Part shown: one piece after another, positions 1 to 11,072 of the stretch
Numbering within the stretch: the first letter of the stretch is position 1
Layout: the number at the start of each line of letters is the position of its first letter
Assembly (NCBI GenBank): GCA_033977485.1
Contig: CM066984.1
Location: 48,255,100 to 48,319,099, forward strand
Source of the DNA: Hydrangea macrophylla
Taxonomy: Eukaryota > Streptophyta > Magnoliopsida > Cornales > Hydrangeaceae
DNA: 64,000 nucleotides
Reading direction: 5' to 3'
Notes under the pieces: generated by a model
Database searches by the model: none
Told to the model about the DNA's origin: nothing
The model's input: the letters and a program-made list of their open reading frames with translations, nothing else
Position numbers and translations under genes: made by a program

Positions 1-305
1 ACATTTTTTTGTAAAGACTAATACAAAAATTTAGTTTAACTTATTAAATGCACTTAGAAACATGAATAAACTCCCAACTACCTTCTATAAATATCTATAA
101 CTTGGAAGTTATATTCAACACTTGGAAGTAATATTCAGTCCCCATCTTTACATATATGAATTAAGTTGACAAAGTCTTCATTTTCCTTTTGGGCTACACT
201 TAGGAATCCTAAAATCAGCCCAAAAATGCCTCCTTGATCTTCTTGGATTATCCACTTTAGAATCAGCCCAATTTAACCCATTAAGTGCTTCCTTGATTCT
301 CATCA
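1..305 (-). mobile_element. LTR fragment, same family as the T1 LTRs
   Basis: The reverse complement begins TGATGAGAATCAAGGAAGCA at 305, as do the LTRs at 12099 and 13272, and further blocks match in order (the run of GGGCTGA words, the TTTAATGAGTTAAACTA-like region). The fragment is cut by the left edge of the window. No polypurine tract lies next to position 306, so this is the outer side of a 5' LTR or part of a solo LTR. It is more diverged from the T1 LTRs than those are from each other. Confidence 0.75.
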
Positions 306-406
306 ACTATATCGTATGTCATGTATAACTGGTAATCAATGTACCTATGATACTATGTTGGTTGGTATTCACTCAACTTTTATTAAGCTAACGACATTTA
401 TGCCTG

Positions 407-671
407 GACATCTGCGGTCCAGATTACCCTGTTCCTAACCCTTCAGGTGACGATCACTACCAGGATGGCTACTATGTGGAGGAGGGCCATGTTGAGGGAG
501 AATTAGCTGGGGACAGAAAAGCTAGGCAAGACTATTATGCGGACGATTTAGTTTACATGAGCACCCGGCGCCTCCAGGCCTCGGGGGATTAGTCGAGGTG
601 TGTGCAAGCTGGCCCGGACACCCCCGATTACCAAAAAAAATAAATAAATAAATTTAGTTTACATGAGCTAA
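407..671 (+). pseudogene. Coding-like relic split by a SINE-like insertion
   Basis: Joining 407-562 to 669-671, which restores the site before the 563-651 insertion, gives about 52 open codons ending in TAA. They are acidic and rich in Asp, Gly and Tyr. I do not recognise the family, and no start codon or upstream frame is clear. It could be an exon remnant or the end of an old retroelement ORF. Position 306-406 holds nothing I can identify. Confidence 0.3.
563..651 (+). mobile_element. Short SINE-like retroposon, probably 5'-truncated
   Basis: An 89-bp GC-rich insert ends in an A-rich tail (AAAAAAAATAAATAAATAA). It is flanked by a perfect 17-bp duplication, ATTTAGTTTACATGAGC, at 546-562 and 652-668. 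The body (GGGGGATTAGTCGAGG... GCAAGCTGGCCCGGACACC) resembles 3' parts of SINEs I recall from dicot genomes, but the family is not certain. Pol III A and B boxes are not visible, consistent with 5' truncation. The TSD length and A-tail indicate LINE-type mobilisation. Confidence 0.6.
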
Positions 672-865
672 AGAAGAAGACAGAGTTTTAGTTTATATTT
701 TTGTCAACTTTGTTATAATTGTTACTTGGACATCTACTGCTTTCAAACCTTTTATATTTCCTGAAGCGTAATCTGATGACATTATAATGGCTAAAACTTT
801 TGTAATATATTCAGTTTAGTATTATTAATGTTCTTGTTACTTCTAGTTGATTAGTACTGTGTGGT

Positions 866-1159
866 ATGGACAAATTAATGATATTCATCCGTCATTCCCT
901 ATGGACCCAAAAACGAAATTTATTTTTCTCTATTTTTGCTATTCTGGGGCATGACAAGGTACCTCAGGGTTTTCCTGTAGGACCAATTCCACCGCAACAT
1001 ATTATTGATGGAGGGTGGATACCTGTGGATGGACAGGCACTTGACGTTCAGCTAGGAGCTGATCCACTCTTCGAGGTGATTAACGAATTTGACTTGTGGC
1101 TAGATTGGGTACCACTAGAGGAGATAGACGTACCAGCCAATGAGCCATCTCCATATTAG
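866..1159 (+). CDS. Uncharacterised 97-codon ORF
   Basis: The ORF runs from ATG to TAG. Its second half, from about residue 30, is Pro- and Asp-rich with recurring VPxGFPVGPIPP- and DLWLDW-like words and looks like real coding sequence; the first 25 residues are less convincing. It may be the tail of a decayed retroelement or a host exon with an acceptor near 950. I do not recognise the family. Position 1160-1444 is AT-rich and shows no gene. Confidence 0.2.
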   Translation: MDKLMIFIRHSLWTQKRNLFFSIFAILGHDKVPQGFPVGPIPPQHIIDGGWIPVDGQALDVQLGADPLFEVINEFDLWLDWVPLEEIDVPANEPSPY

Positions 1160-1534
1160 TCAGATGTAGAGGACTTCTAGGATCAGATCCCTAGGATCTG
1201 GATTCTCTTATGTGTCTATTGATCAGGCCATATAGCCCACTCTATTTTGCTGTACATGTTGTATATGTTTTGATGGTAGTGGTATATATGTAGATCTGAT
1301 GTATATACCTCTTACCATACCACATTGTAATTGTTTTTGACTATATGTATATGAGCAGTATGCTTTTCCCTAATACTATTTTGAGTTTATACAAAAAAAA
1401 AAGATACTATTTCTAAGTGTTCATTCTTAGTAGTTGTTTATGCTAACTTTGTTGACTTCATCCTCTTTTCTTTCTCTCTCTCTCACTCTCTCTCTATCTC
1501 TATTTCTTTTGGTCTCTTCTTCTTTTGTGTTTGA

Positions 1535-4393
1535 ATGGGGTCTAATAAGAAGAAACGCAATCAAGGTGATGGTAATAGTACTATTTGCAAATCAAAGATT
1601 GCTGATGCCTCTAAGCTTAAGGATGAGCAGACTGTTCCTTTTAGCTCTGAAAGTTCAAAGTCCTGTGCTCATTCTGTTATTCCCTCTGATTTGGCTAGTA
1701 AATATATCTTCAAAGGTGATGGTTCTGTTCAACTCGGAGAAGGGTCTACAATAGTTACACATGGAGAGCACTCTGTAAATGCTTCACCATCCATTGGAAT
1801 CTCACTTTCTGGTGGTATCATTTCTGATGGGATGGTTCGAGTCCTTAATGTGGCTAAACCAACTTCAACCCCTACTAAATCTCAGAGGGTTATTGCGTTG
1901 CTGGCAGATAAAGAACCAGAAGCTCCTTTAGCTAAAGCTGTCACAGGGAACAATGCTGAAGATAATGCCAAAGGGGATTCGGTATCACTTTATAATGGTA
2001 AGGATTTCATCATTTCAAACCCTTCAAAATCCATTGAGTTTGGTATTGGAGATGCTGGAATTTCTTATCTGTCCAAGGTTAATGGCTATGGGATATCTGA
2101 GGATGATCTTGAAATACCAGAAGAGTGGGAAGATCTCTCTTCTAGCCAAGATGAACATGATGAGAGGAGTCCAACTAAGTTATCTCAGTCTCAATTCCAT
2201 AAACTCCAAGATTCAAATGAGCTACTTAAGAAGAAGTCCCAGGCCCTAGCAACTAATGAACTTACTGTTGCACATGATCAAATCCGGCAGCTCCAGCTTG
2301 AGCTCTTGGAACTGAAAACCCTTAAACAAACCCCATTCACTAATCAAACATACAGGGGTAAACCCTCTACGGGCAGATCAAGGCACCAAAATGATAAGAA
2401 CTATACTGGAACCTTGGTCTGGCAAGCATTCAAGGGAAGATCCCTTTCCTACTCTGATACTCCGAGCATGCAGACCTTAGACCCTTGTAAGGACAGTACA
2501 GTTTCGGATGTGGAGGAAGGTGAAATCTTAAGGGATGGATCTTATGTGTGGAAAAAGGTTACAGCTGGCTCGAATTCTGATCCCGAAGAACCTGAGAAAC
2601 GCCTTAGCAAGAACTTTTATTCTTCTAAGACCTGCTTGCAGAAAGAGGATAAAGATGATAAAAGTTCTCGGTTTGATCCAAAAAACCCTAAGATCACATG
2701 TTCCGAGGGGTTCGTGGATAGCAGGGAAGCTCACGCGCCTACACACGCAATGTTTGCTACAGATTCGGCCTCACCCAACGGTCACATTGGATCAGATGGT
2801 CAAAATACGGCGGGTTGTCACATGGGCTCTTCTGCTTTTTCCTCAAAACCCGGCGAGATGTCTGGTGAGTACCCCCACATGCAACCTGCATGGACTGAGC
2901 ACGTCTGGAATGGCAGCACCCCCACTGAGCGCACCAAGGGCAGCTGGCAGTCACGTTTGGGCTGGCCCTTTACCCCTAATACATGGGGTGATGCCCCCTA
3001 TACCAAACCCATCCAATACTTTGGAGCCGTATATCCCATTAAACAACGGGCCCACAGAGTCTGCTATCCCTAGGGCAGAAAACCAAAATGTGCATACCTT
3101 TATGCCAGGGGTGGGGTCCGCTATACCAACCCCACTAAACTCTCCCTCTATGACTTTAGTCAACAAGTCTTTACATGCAAAACCTACAGCTGAAGTGATC
3201 ACTCACCCCCTCGGAAGTGGGCCCGGCTCTTCAAATGCCAACAATACAAATACTGGTAAGACTCCCTTGCCCTTCACTAAGCCTGCTACACATAACACTA
3301 ACTGGGCTTCATTGCTTAAACCCAGTGTAGCATCTGACTTCAAACTAAGTTATACCAAAATCAATAGAGACATGGACAGGATAATTATACGGATGCCTCA
3401 AGAGCTTGCAGCAGAGGGTAGTAAGGAATGGGACAATACTCTGGTAGGGTATTTCATTGATAAGAAACTCCCATACAGTTTGGTAAAAAATGTTACCATC
3501 AAGTTATGGGGCAAAGCAGGCCTATCTGAAATGCTTGCCACTGAATCTGGGCACTTTCTCTTCAAATTTGACTCCATGGAGGAATCCGAAGCAGTCCTGG
3601 AAGGAGGCCCTTGGCATGTGGCAGGGCAACCAATCATATTACGAAAGTGGCAAGAGGGAATGATCTTTGAGAAAGAAGCCCCATCAAACCTCCCTATATG
3701 GGTCAATTTTTATAATATTCCATTGGAATATTGGTCCCCAGAGGGACTCAGTCTTATTGCTAGTGCTGTGGGTAAGCCCTTGCATGTTCATAAAATGACT
3801 GCTTCTCGAAGACGGATTTCTTTTGCTAGGCTTTGTATTGAGGTTGATGCAGCACATGAACTATTGAAGAACTTTGATATTGAAACAGTAGATCCTATTA
3901 GTGGGGAGCCAATGCTAATTAGTATAAGAGTGGAATACCAATGGAGCCCCAAAAGATGTGCTAAATGCAAGAAATTTGGTCATGATTGCTCCAAGATTTA
4001 TAAGCGACAAACTACTCAAAGATTCGTTCCTATCCCCACCACTAAACCCCAGAGTTCTGAAACCCGAGATGAGGGCACCTGGCTAGTCCAAGGCAAAGGT
4101 AAGAAGGTTTTCACCCAAGGTCAGACTATGATTGAAAGTGATAAAGAGGCAGACTCCCTGCCAATCGCTGAACCTATCAAGGCTAGCACCGAGAACATAG
4201 TTCAGAAAATTAGCCACAACTTAGATCCCAAATCTGCCCAAAGTCAAGGCATTCTGGAAACTAACACATTCTCAGCTTTGGAAGAGGTTATGGAAGACAC
4301 TGAGGCCCAAGCATTAGCAGTCCATAATCTGAATCAAGCTCATGATGATATCTACATCGAAAATAGCAAGAGGGAGGAACTACATAATGATAA
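1535..4393 (+). pseudogene. LINE-A ORF1, N-terminal and central part (frameshifted)
   Basis: ORF1 of plant L1-type LINEs encodes an RNA-binding protein that packages the element RNA. The start, MGSNKKKRNQG, closely matches LINE-H ORF1 (MGSSKKKRNQG). A Ser-rich N-terminal half with a short coiled-coil-like stretch (about 2200-2330) leads to a DUF4283-type domain (about 3340-3850) and a zinc knuckle CAKCKKFGHDC (3957-3989). The frame changes once near 2960, between the frame that closes at 3073 and the one that runs to LINE-B. The reading frame is cut at 4393 by LINE-B and resumes at 19332. Confidence 0.85.
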
Positions 4394-4396
4394 GAG

Positions 4397-4424
4397 TAGA
4401 GAGAGAAGCTCCTCCCTCTCTCTA
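4397..4424 (+). other. 5' leader stem-loop of LINE-B
   Basis: A perfect 9-bp inverted repeat TAGAGAGAG / CTCTCTCTA encloses the loop AAGCTCCTCC. It lies 14 nt upstream of the ORF1 ATG (4439) and within 5 nt of the element's 5' end. The same structure occurs in LINE-H and LINE-M. Confidence 0.7.
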
Positions 4425-4438
4425 GAAATGTGAGTGAT

Positions 4439-4867
4439 ATGGATAGGTACAAAGCTGTAAGGAACCTCAATGCTTCTAATGATACTAAGAAATGTGCAAC
4501 CAATGCCTCTCAATCCATTGATACTCTCAGCAACATTGAGCCAGTGTTAGTTAAAGTTCAACATCAAGAAGGAGGAACCATGATTCAAAATGAGCTTCTT
4601 GTTCAAGGTGAGCCTACTATTGGTCATGGAGGAACTGATTTCATCATTTCAAATCCTTCCAGATCTATTGTATTTGGGATTAGTGATGAAGGAGTCCATG
4701 AAATCTCAGCAGTAGTTGCTGATAAAGTCTCAGCTCCTATTGATGACCTACCTAACTCAAGTGCTGCAAATGTTACAATCCCATCACTAGGGGCTATTTC
4801 TGCTACTGTAGTTTCATCCTCCTTCAATGCTAATGAGAATGAGTTGAAGGATGGTGAATCTATTGTT
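4439..4867 (+). pseudogene. LINE-B ORF1, N-terminal part
   Basis: The ATG at 4439 opens MDRYKAVRNLNAS, which aligns with the LINE-M start MEKHKAIRVI; this N-terminal type differs from the MGSxKKKRNQG type of LINE-A and LINE-H. An upstream ATG at 4428 is followed at once by TGA. The segment contains a DFIISNPSRSI-like block also found in LINE-A and LINE-H ORF1. It is broken at GESIV by the LINE-C insertion and continues at 11073 with the duplicated GESIV codons. Confidence 0.8.
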
Positions 4868-5158
4868 TTTTTTTTCGGGGAATGGTGAATAAATAAAACA
4901 AAAGCCAAACGGCACTATACAAAAGTACAAGGGGCATACCCCAGGATATACAATAAGCACAAAACAGCATCCAGATGATGCACTTAAGGGGAAATTCCAA
5001 GGCTTATAGCCAAGAAGGCCCACCTTAGCAAAAGGTCACTCAATAGTGAATAGAATAAAAGACAACACAAGAGCACAGCTCAATGGTCCCTCATAGAACC
5101 TGAACTTTTAAAGAAAATCAAAATGAGCAAAAAATGATACGAAAGGTGCTTGTTCAGT

Positions 5159-8100
5159 CTATGTCCATCTAGTAGTAATGTAATTTAAGAGAAGTGGATC
5201 ATTTTTCCACTTGATCTGGATCTGAATATAGATTTGGAGGTGGATCTCTTGAAGGAGCCTTTCTTTTGTTTTAACTTCAGATTTGAATGTTCGAGCATTT
5301 CTTTCCTTCCATATGCTATAAATGATCAACCCAAGACACATTCTAGGAATAATGTGTTTAGGAGTTTTCTTTGTCCATTTCCTAGCTGCCCATTCCACAA
5401 TAGAGCTCCAAGAAGACGCATGGGAATTAATATCCAAACGTTGCAGTAAGGCCTGCCAAATAAAAGAAGAGTATGAGCAACTAAAAAACAAGTGATCATG
5501 CGATTCCATACCTCGATAACAGAGGACACATCCTAAGGGTCCAGGAGTGAAGTGGACAATCCTGTCATGAGTTGATAAACGGTTAAGAATTGCCAACCAA
5601 GAAATGAAACTGTGCTTAGGAATATTTCCTGGAAACCAAATGAGCCGATGCCATGGAACCTTCGGGCCAGTGACTCGAAGGTGTTCCCAAGTATGTGCAA
5701 GGTTAAAGTTCCCATTGGGAGAAGGAACCCATATAGTGGTATCAAGGTTATCAGAAGGCAGGGGAAGATCAAGCATGTGGCTTCGGATTTCCATGAGTTC
5801 CAGCGTGTTAGTGCGAGGCCATTGCCATTCCCAATCCACTATGATATCTTTAACTTTCGCATGTAAGGGAATTGCTGCGTCGTATGCAACTCTGGGACTA
5901 AATTTATCCAAGAGAGGGCCTGAGGGATGCCAATTGTCATACCATAAGAAGGTACTACTCCCATTCCCAATCTTGTGTTTCAATAAGGGCCTAACCATGT
6001 CTCTGAGTTTAAGGAGTTTCCTCCAATACCAAGAACTTTGGGACGGGGCTTTAACAATCCAAAAACTTTTGTCTTTTAAGAGATAAATTTTAACCCAATC
6101 CACCCATAAAGAATTTGGCCCTGAAGAGAAAAGGGACCAGATATGTTTTAAATTCAATGTTTTATTGAGTTGGATAAGATTCTTCAACCCCAATCCCCCT
6201 TCCATTTTAGGCCGACATACAAGGTCCCAAGCAACTTTAGCCCCATGAGCTTTTTCAATGCCTCCAGACCAAAGAAATCTCCTCAATAACTTTTCAACCT
6301 CTTTTAAAATGCTTTTGGGTAGGATAAACATACCAGACCAGTAGTTTTGAATACCTGAAAGGACAGAATGTATTAATTGAAGTCGTCCAGCATAAGAAAG
6401 GTATTTAGAAGTCCAAGATGTTATTCTAGAGCTAATCTTGTTAACAAGTTCTTGACAATCTCCCTTCTTTAGTCTAGATGTTATAAGAGGAACACCAAGG
6501 TACTTAAGAGGAAGGGATCCAATAGTAAATTGGAATATGTGGCAAATGGAATTAATTACCGTATCTTCAATGCTAGAAGTAAAAAGACAGCTCTTACTAG
6601 TGTTAGCAAGTAAGCCAGTGAGGTCATAAAATTGAGTAAGAGTGCTTTTCATAAGGTGGGCAGAATCTGTATCCCCGTGAAATAGTAAAAGTAGGTCATC
6701 AGCAAAGCAAAGGTGGGAAATACTCAGCTTTTCACATTTCCAATGATATTTAAAGTGTGTTGAAGCTTTGATATTGTGTTTTATTAATTGGCTCAAAGTA
6801 TCCATCACAAGAACAAAAAGGTAGGGGGAAAGAGGGTCACCCTGTCTAAGACCTTTAGCACCTCCAAAATAGCCAATAGATTCCCCATTAAAATTGATAG
6901 AATATTTAGGGCTAGTGACACACTTTTTAATCCAAATTTGCATTCTGGGGGGGAACCCTAAGATATCAATTAAGTCCAATAAGAACTGCCAGCTAACACT
7001 ATCATAGGCTTTCATAAGGTCAACCTTAGCTGCTGCACGGGGTTGACCCGAGGGTTTATGATAATCCCTCATAAGGTCCTGGGCTAACAAAATATTATCA
7101 CTTATCTTGCGACCTTTGATGAAGGCAGACTGAGCATTGTCCACAAGACTAGGGAGGACAAGTTGGAGTCTTTTTGCAATGATTTTTGAGATACATTTAT
7201 AGATCGTGTTGCAACATGAAATTGGACGAAAATCACCCATGTTAGAGGGATTAGGAATTTTAGGGATAAGGGCAATTAAGGTTGCATTAGACTCTCCCAA
7301 TAGTTCCCCATGGATAAAAAATTCTTTAATAGCTTGAGTAACTAAAGCACCTGTGATATTCCAAGTTTCTTTAAAAAAATGAGCATTGTAGCCATCAGGA
7401 CCCGGAGCTTTGTTACTATTGATGCTAAACATGGCATCCTTGATCTCAATATCACTAGGGATACTATCCATACTGGAGAGGGCTTCAGTGGGGATTCTTT
7501 TATGGATAATATCCCTTAGCACATTATAACCAGGATAGTTATTAGTAGCAGGAGTACCAAGCATGGTATTAAAATACCTAATGGCTTCCTGCTGGGCTTC
7601 TACTTCGCTTTTTGTCTGATCCCCATTAGGTAGTAAGAGGGAGACAATCCTTTTCCTATTCCTACGGTTTTTGACGGATTGATGGAAAAAGGTGGTGTTC
7701 TTATCCCCTGCTTCAAGCCATTGGACTCTGGATTTTTGTCTCATCACTTCCTCCTCCACCCGTATAGCTTCTAAAAAAATCCCCATAAGGTTACGTTCCT
7801 GGGATTTAAGTGTCAAGTCAAGTGGGTGTTCATCGATAAGTCTTTGGCAGTGCAACAGGTTTTCTCTAGATTCGTCAGCATGCAACTTTGCTCTACCTAT
7901 AGAATCTTTCGAAAATTTTTTAAGTTCAGTTTTGAGATTCTTAAGTTTTTTGCATAACTGGAATTGGTAATTACCCTCAACATTATTAGCCCAAGATTTT
8001 TTAACCAAGTCGTCAAAATTATCTAACGATGTCCAATAGTTATAGAATTTGAATGTATGACCTTTTTTCCTGGTAGAATTATCCATTTTAACAAGAATAG

Positions 8101-8773
8101 GAGAATGATCAGAAATACCAGATGGGAGAAACTGAGCATATGCTGATGGGAATTTGTCAAGCCAATCTTGATTGACGAGAGCTCTATCCAATTTTTCCTT
8201 ATACCTGCTAGTGCTCCAAGTGAAATAAATCCCTGTGAATCGAAGATCTACAAGGCAAGATGCATTCACACACGCATTAAATTCCTCGGCTCCTTGGTCT
8301 TTTCCCGGATTACCCCCAAATTTCTCATTAGAGTTAAGTACCGCATTAAAGTCACCGATTGTAATCCAGGGACTGTGACCAAGGGAGGCTGAGATGGACT
8401 TGATGTCAGCCCACAAACTTCTTCTTTCTTGGATGGTGTTAAAACCATAGACAAAAGAAGCTTCAAAAGACACAGACATATTTATATCTTGGATAGAGAC
8501 ATGAATTAGCTGCCTAGTGTTTTTCAAAACAGTTAAAGAAACTTTGTTAGGGTTCCAACCAACCCAAATTCTATCCACAGAATTTGGTTGGCTATTAGTA
8601 ACAAAATTCCAACTAGGAAGAATTCTTTTTTGTATGCCATCTTGGTTAGGCATTCTAACTTTGGATTCAGTGATCCCTAAAACATCAATATGATTAGAAG
8701 AAACAAATTTGGAAATTTCCATTTGTTTAGAAAATTGATTAAGACCCCTAATATTCCAGCAACCAATAATCAT
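5159..8773 (-). CDS. LINE-C ORF2: endonuclease-reverse transcriptase, intact
   Basis: A 1204-residue uninterrupted polyprotein that nicks target DNA and primes reverse transcription there. The APE-like endonuclease is at about 1-230: N7 in CWNIRG, E36 in TESK, GDFN at 140-143 and SDHS at 221-224. The RT domain spans about 450-760, with KVDLMKAYDS (583-592), GLRQGDPLSPYLF (641-653) and the catalytic FADD at 690-693. The zf-RVT motif is C1082-x2-C1085, H1092, H1094, C1099. No RNase H follows. The ATG overlaps the ORF1 stop in TAATG. All catalytic residues that I can see are present. Confidence 0.95.
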   Translation of the reverse strand: MIIGCWNIRGLNQFSKQMEISKFVSSNHIDVLGITESKVRMPNQDGIQKRILPSWNFVTNSQPNSVDRIWVGWNPNKVSLTVLKNTRQLIHVSIQDINMSVSFEASFVYGFNTIQERRSLWADIKSISASLGHSPWITIGDFNAVLNSNEKFGGNPGKDQGAEEFNACVNASCLVDLRFTGIYFTWSTSRYKEKLDRALVNQDWLDKFPSAYAQFLPSGISDHSPILVKMDNSTRKKGHTFKFYNYWTSLDNFDDLVKKSWANNVEGNYQFQLCKKLKNLKTELKKFSKDSIGRAKLHADESRENLLHCQRLIDEHPLDLTLKSQERNLMGIFLEAIRVEEEVMRQKSRVQWLEAGDKNTTFFHQSVKNRRNRKRIVSLLLPNGDQTKSEVEAQQEAIRYFNTMLGTPATNNYPGYNVLRDIIHKRIPTEALSSMDSIPSDIEIKDAMFSINSNKAPGPDGYNAHFFKETWNITGALVTQAIKEFFIHGELLGESNATLIALIPKIPNPSNMGDFRPISCCNTIYKCISKIIAKRLQLVLPSLVDNAQSAFIKGRKISDNILLAQDLMRDYHKPSGQPRAAAKVDLMKAYDSVSWQFLLDLIDILGFPPRMQIWIKKCVTSPKYSINFNGESIGYFGGAKGLRQGDPLSPYLFVLVMDTLSQLIKHNIKASTHFKYHWKCEKLSISHLCFADDLLLLFHGDTDSAHLMKSTLTQFYDLTGLLANTSKSCLFTSSIEDTVINSICHIFQFTIGSLPLKYLGVPLITSRLKKGDCQELVNKISSRITSWTSKYLSYAGRLQLIHSVLSGIQNYWSGMFILPKSILKEVEKLLRRFLWSGGIEKAHGAKVAWDLVCRPKMEGGLGLKNLIQLNKTLNLKHIWSLFSSGPNSLWVDWVKIYLLKDKSFWIVKAPSQSSWYWRKLLKLRDMVRPLLKHKIGNGSSTFLWYDNWHPSGPLLDKFSPRVAYDAAIPLHAKVKDIIVDWEWQWPRTNTLELMEIRSHMLDLPLPSDNLDTTIWVPSPNGNFNLAHTWEHLRVTGPKVPWHRLIWFPGNIPKHSFISWLAILNRLSTHDRIVHFTPGPLGCVLCYRGMESHDHLFFSCSYSSFIWQALLQRLDINSHASSWSSIVEWAARKWTKKTPKHIIPRMCLGLIIYSIWKERNARTFKSEVKTKERLLQEIHLQIYIQIQIKWKNDPLLLNYITTRWT

Positions 8774-8775
8774 TA
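8771..8775 (-). promoter_or_regulatory. TAATG stop-start overlap, LINE-C ORF1/ORF2
   Basis: On the minus strand the ORF1 stop TAA and the ORF2 start ATG share one base. Both frames are open on either side. Confidence 0.7.
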
Positions 8776-9540
8776 AGTACGTCGGAATGGGTGTCGTCTT
8801 TTACCTGAAGAACTACTTTTATTGTTCTTCTTCCCTTGTTTAGAATTCTTATGATGGGATATAAAATTAGAATTAGAGGAGGAGGGAGAGAGATTGACCT
8901 GACATGTAGTACTTGGGAGATCCAATTCTTTCCCTTCAGGATTGTCTATTAGCTTATCATCTACTATAGTAGGTGTAGGAGTACCAGTGTAGTCCAGTGG
9001 AGAGCCTTGATGAACCCCTCCTTCCCTGTCTTGCCCATCCAACTCAGCCTGTAAAGTGGGCTCAATACTTTCAGCAGCTGCACTATCCTTGTCCAAAACA
9101 GAGGGCATAACTGCGTTGGAACTTTCTTGCTGGAAAACTTCAACACTAGGGCAATTTATGATTCCACTACCCACAGTTTCATTGGTTCCTTTGAGACAAT
9201 TTACTTGTTGCATGTCATCAATTTCTTGGTCATCAAAGGAGGATTCCAATACCATGAATTGGTTAGGGCCCAAGATATCAGGGGCACAAGGTTCTCCTAT
9301 TTTACTTTTCAAATCTGAGGGACCAGGACCTTCAAGAAAGTCTTCAGGAGCTTTACTATCTGCAATTGGTATCTCCATGTTAGTATTAGAGGAAGATGGA
9401 ATAGAATTTGGCTCTTGAGATTTGACAAATTTTCCCTTGCTTCTAGTTGTCCATTGTCCATCAGAAGGATCTTGAGTCTGATGGTTCTTTGTGATAGGAG
9501 CTGTCCATTGTCCAAGGTCCAAAGGCAATGGGAAGGTATC
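8773..9540 (-). pseudogene. LINE-C ORF1, C-terminal tail (truncated)
   Basis: The frame is open from the inversion junction near 9540 to the TAA overlapping ORF2. It starts just downstream of where the zinc knuckle would lie: a DGQWTTRSKGK motif corresponds to DGTWMIKDKGK after the knuckle in LINE-D. It ends in a basic SSSGKRRHPFRRT tail shared by several copies. The first in-frame ATG (9528) is not a real start, because the upstream half of the protein sits inverted at 9541-11072. Confidence 0.8.
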
Positions 9541-11072
9541 ACTTTTTGATCCGAAGAGTAGTACTGCTTATTCAACCAAGGTGTTTGCTGCGGCTGGGGC
9601 CCACTATCCATCTTTACTTGAGGCCAACGGCTACATGGCCTCATTAAATGCCCACCCAAAAGCTGCTGGTTTGTCCATGAGTACACGCAACTATGCGCAG
9701 CAGCCCAATATCCCTCTTCACATGGCAAATGTGCCTTTACCCTTAATTCATGGTGGCTTGTCTCCCACTAGCACCCACGTGGACAGTGGTTGTAATGCTA
9801 AGAATACTATGCAGCAAATCACTCACTCTCAGGCTAAGGGAAGTGAGCAGCACGCGAACCCAGAGAGTCACATGGGCTCCATTGCCGTACCCCGGATTCT
9901 CGGCGCCTTGTCTACTACCATGCGCCATTTGGATGAGTCCACTAGCAAGATGCAGGAACACTTCTCTTATTTTAATACTCAAGGCTCCCACGTGGCCTCA
10001 AGTTTTGGCAGCCCAACATTACCTGCTGGATCCCCCACTTGCCCAGTGGCTCCCTCGTCTGTGTTGGCTACCCGCAATTGTGATCCCACCCACCACTTGG
10101 ACTATCCAATCGGTGTATTCCCCCACTTACCCTATGAAACTCAACTTACTACAAAGACTACCCTCCCTCTTGATGGCCCAACTCCTGTTTCCAATACTGC
10201 TAAAGGTTCACTTGATTTTGGACCCCACAAGTTTGGATATTCCGCAAATACTTCTCAAGTAGAGGGCTCAAAGTCTGATGTTAAAAATGATGCTCTAAAT
10301 CAAGTCTCACCTACTAAGCTGCTTAGCAATCCTACTGTGGGGTTACAACCTAACCAGACTCAGGGACCTAGCTGGGCCTCTATCTTACATCCTAAAATAG
10401 CTTCTGACTTTAAAGTAAACTACATTCAACCCAACAGAGATACTAATCGGATTAAAATCAGATTGCCCAAAGATGTTGCAGAAGCTGGGAGTAAAGCATG
10501 GGATAACACATTAGTTGGATATTTCATTGGCAAGAAGCTTCCATACTCCTTGGTTAAGAATTCTACTTCCAAATTATGGGGCAAATTGGGTCTGCATGAT
10601 ATGCTAGCCACTGAATCTGGCTATTTCTTTTTCAAATTTGATTCCAAAGATGAGAGTGATGCTGTTTTGGAGGGCGGACCTTGGCATGTTGCAGGACAGC
10701 CTATAATTTTGAGGAAGTGGCAATATGGGTTGGAACTAGCCAAAGAGGCTCAAACTACCATTCCAATATGGGTTAACATCTATAACATCCCACTTGAATA
10801 TTGGAATACTGAAGGGTTTAGCTACATTGCCAGTGCCATTGGAAAACCATTACATGTCCATAGGATGACAGCTACATGCCGCAGGATTTCGTATGCGAGA
10901 ATCTGTATTGAGATTAATGCAGCATTTGATTTGGTCAAAGACTTTGATATTGAGATTGAAGATCCACTTAATGGGGAAGTTAAGACAATCACACTGAAAG
11001 TTGAATACCAATGGAGCCCCATGAGATGTACAAAATGTAAGAAGTTTGGGCACGATTGCAACAAAATCCAGT
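9541..11072 (+). pseudogene. LINE-C ORF1, inverted middle part with DUF4283 and zinc knuckle
   Basis: Read on the plus strand, this is the ORF1 region from the Ser/Thr-rich linker through the DUF4283-type domain (about 10390-10950) to the knuckle CTKCKKFGHDC (11028-11060). The coding sense is opposite to the rest of LINE-C, and the segment stops within four codons of the knuckle, exactly where the LINE-B target duplicate begins. Codons after 11072 in the same frame belong to LINE-B and are read out of frame. Confidence 0.85.

Larger units (their letters stand above)
4868..11072 (-). mobile_element. LINE-C, minus-strand LINE with inverted 5' segment
   Basis: The duplication TGGTGAATCTATTGTT (4852-4867 and 11073-11088) brackets the whole insertion in LINE-B ORF1; its last two T may belong to the poly(T). 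From the left come poly(T) and the reversed 3' tail (4868-5158), ORF2 (5159-8773, minus) and the C-terminal part of ORF1 (8773 to about 9540, minus). Then about 9541-11072 carries the middle of ORF1, up to and including the zinc knuckle, in the opposite orientation. This is the structure expected from twin priming. The ORF1 N-terminus and 5' UTR are missing, so the copy is 5'-truncated as well as inverted. Confidence 0.9.

Noticed and set aside
4814..5023. Several small frames sharing peptides such as YPGVCPLYF (also near 19160, 34033, 54482, 56761, 60068)
   Set aside because: They are translations of the common LINE 3' tail, CCTGGGGTATGCCCCTTGTA. The peptide recurs because the noncoding hairpin recurs.
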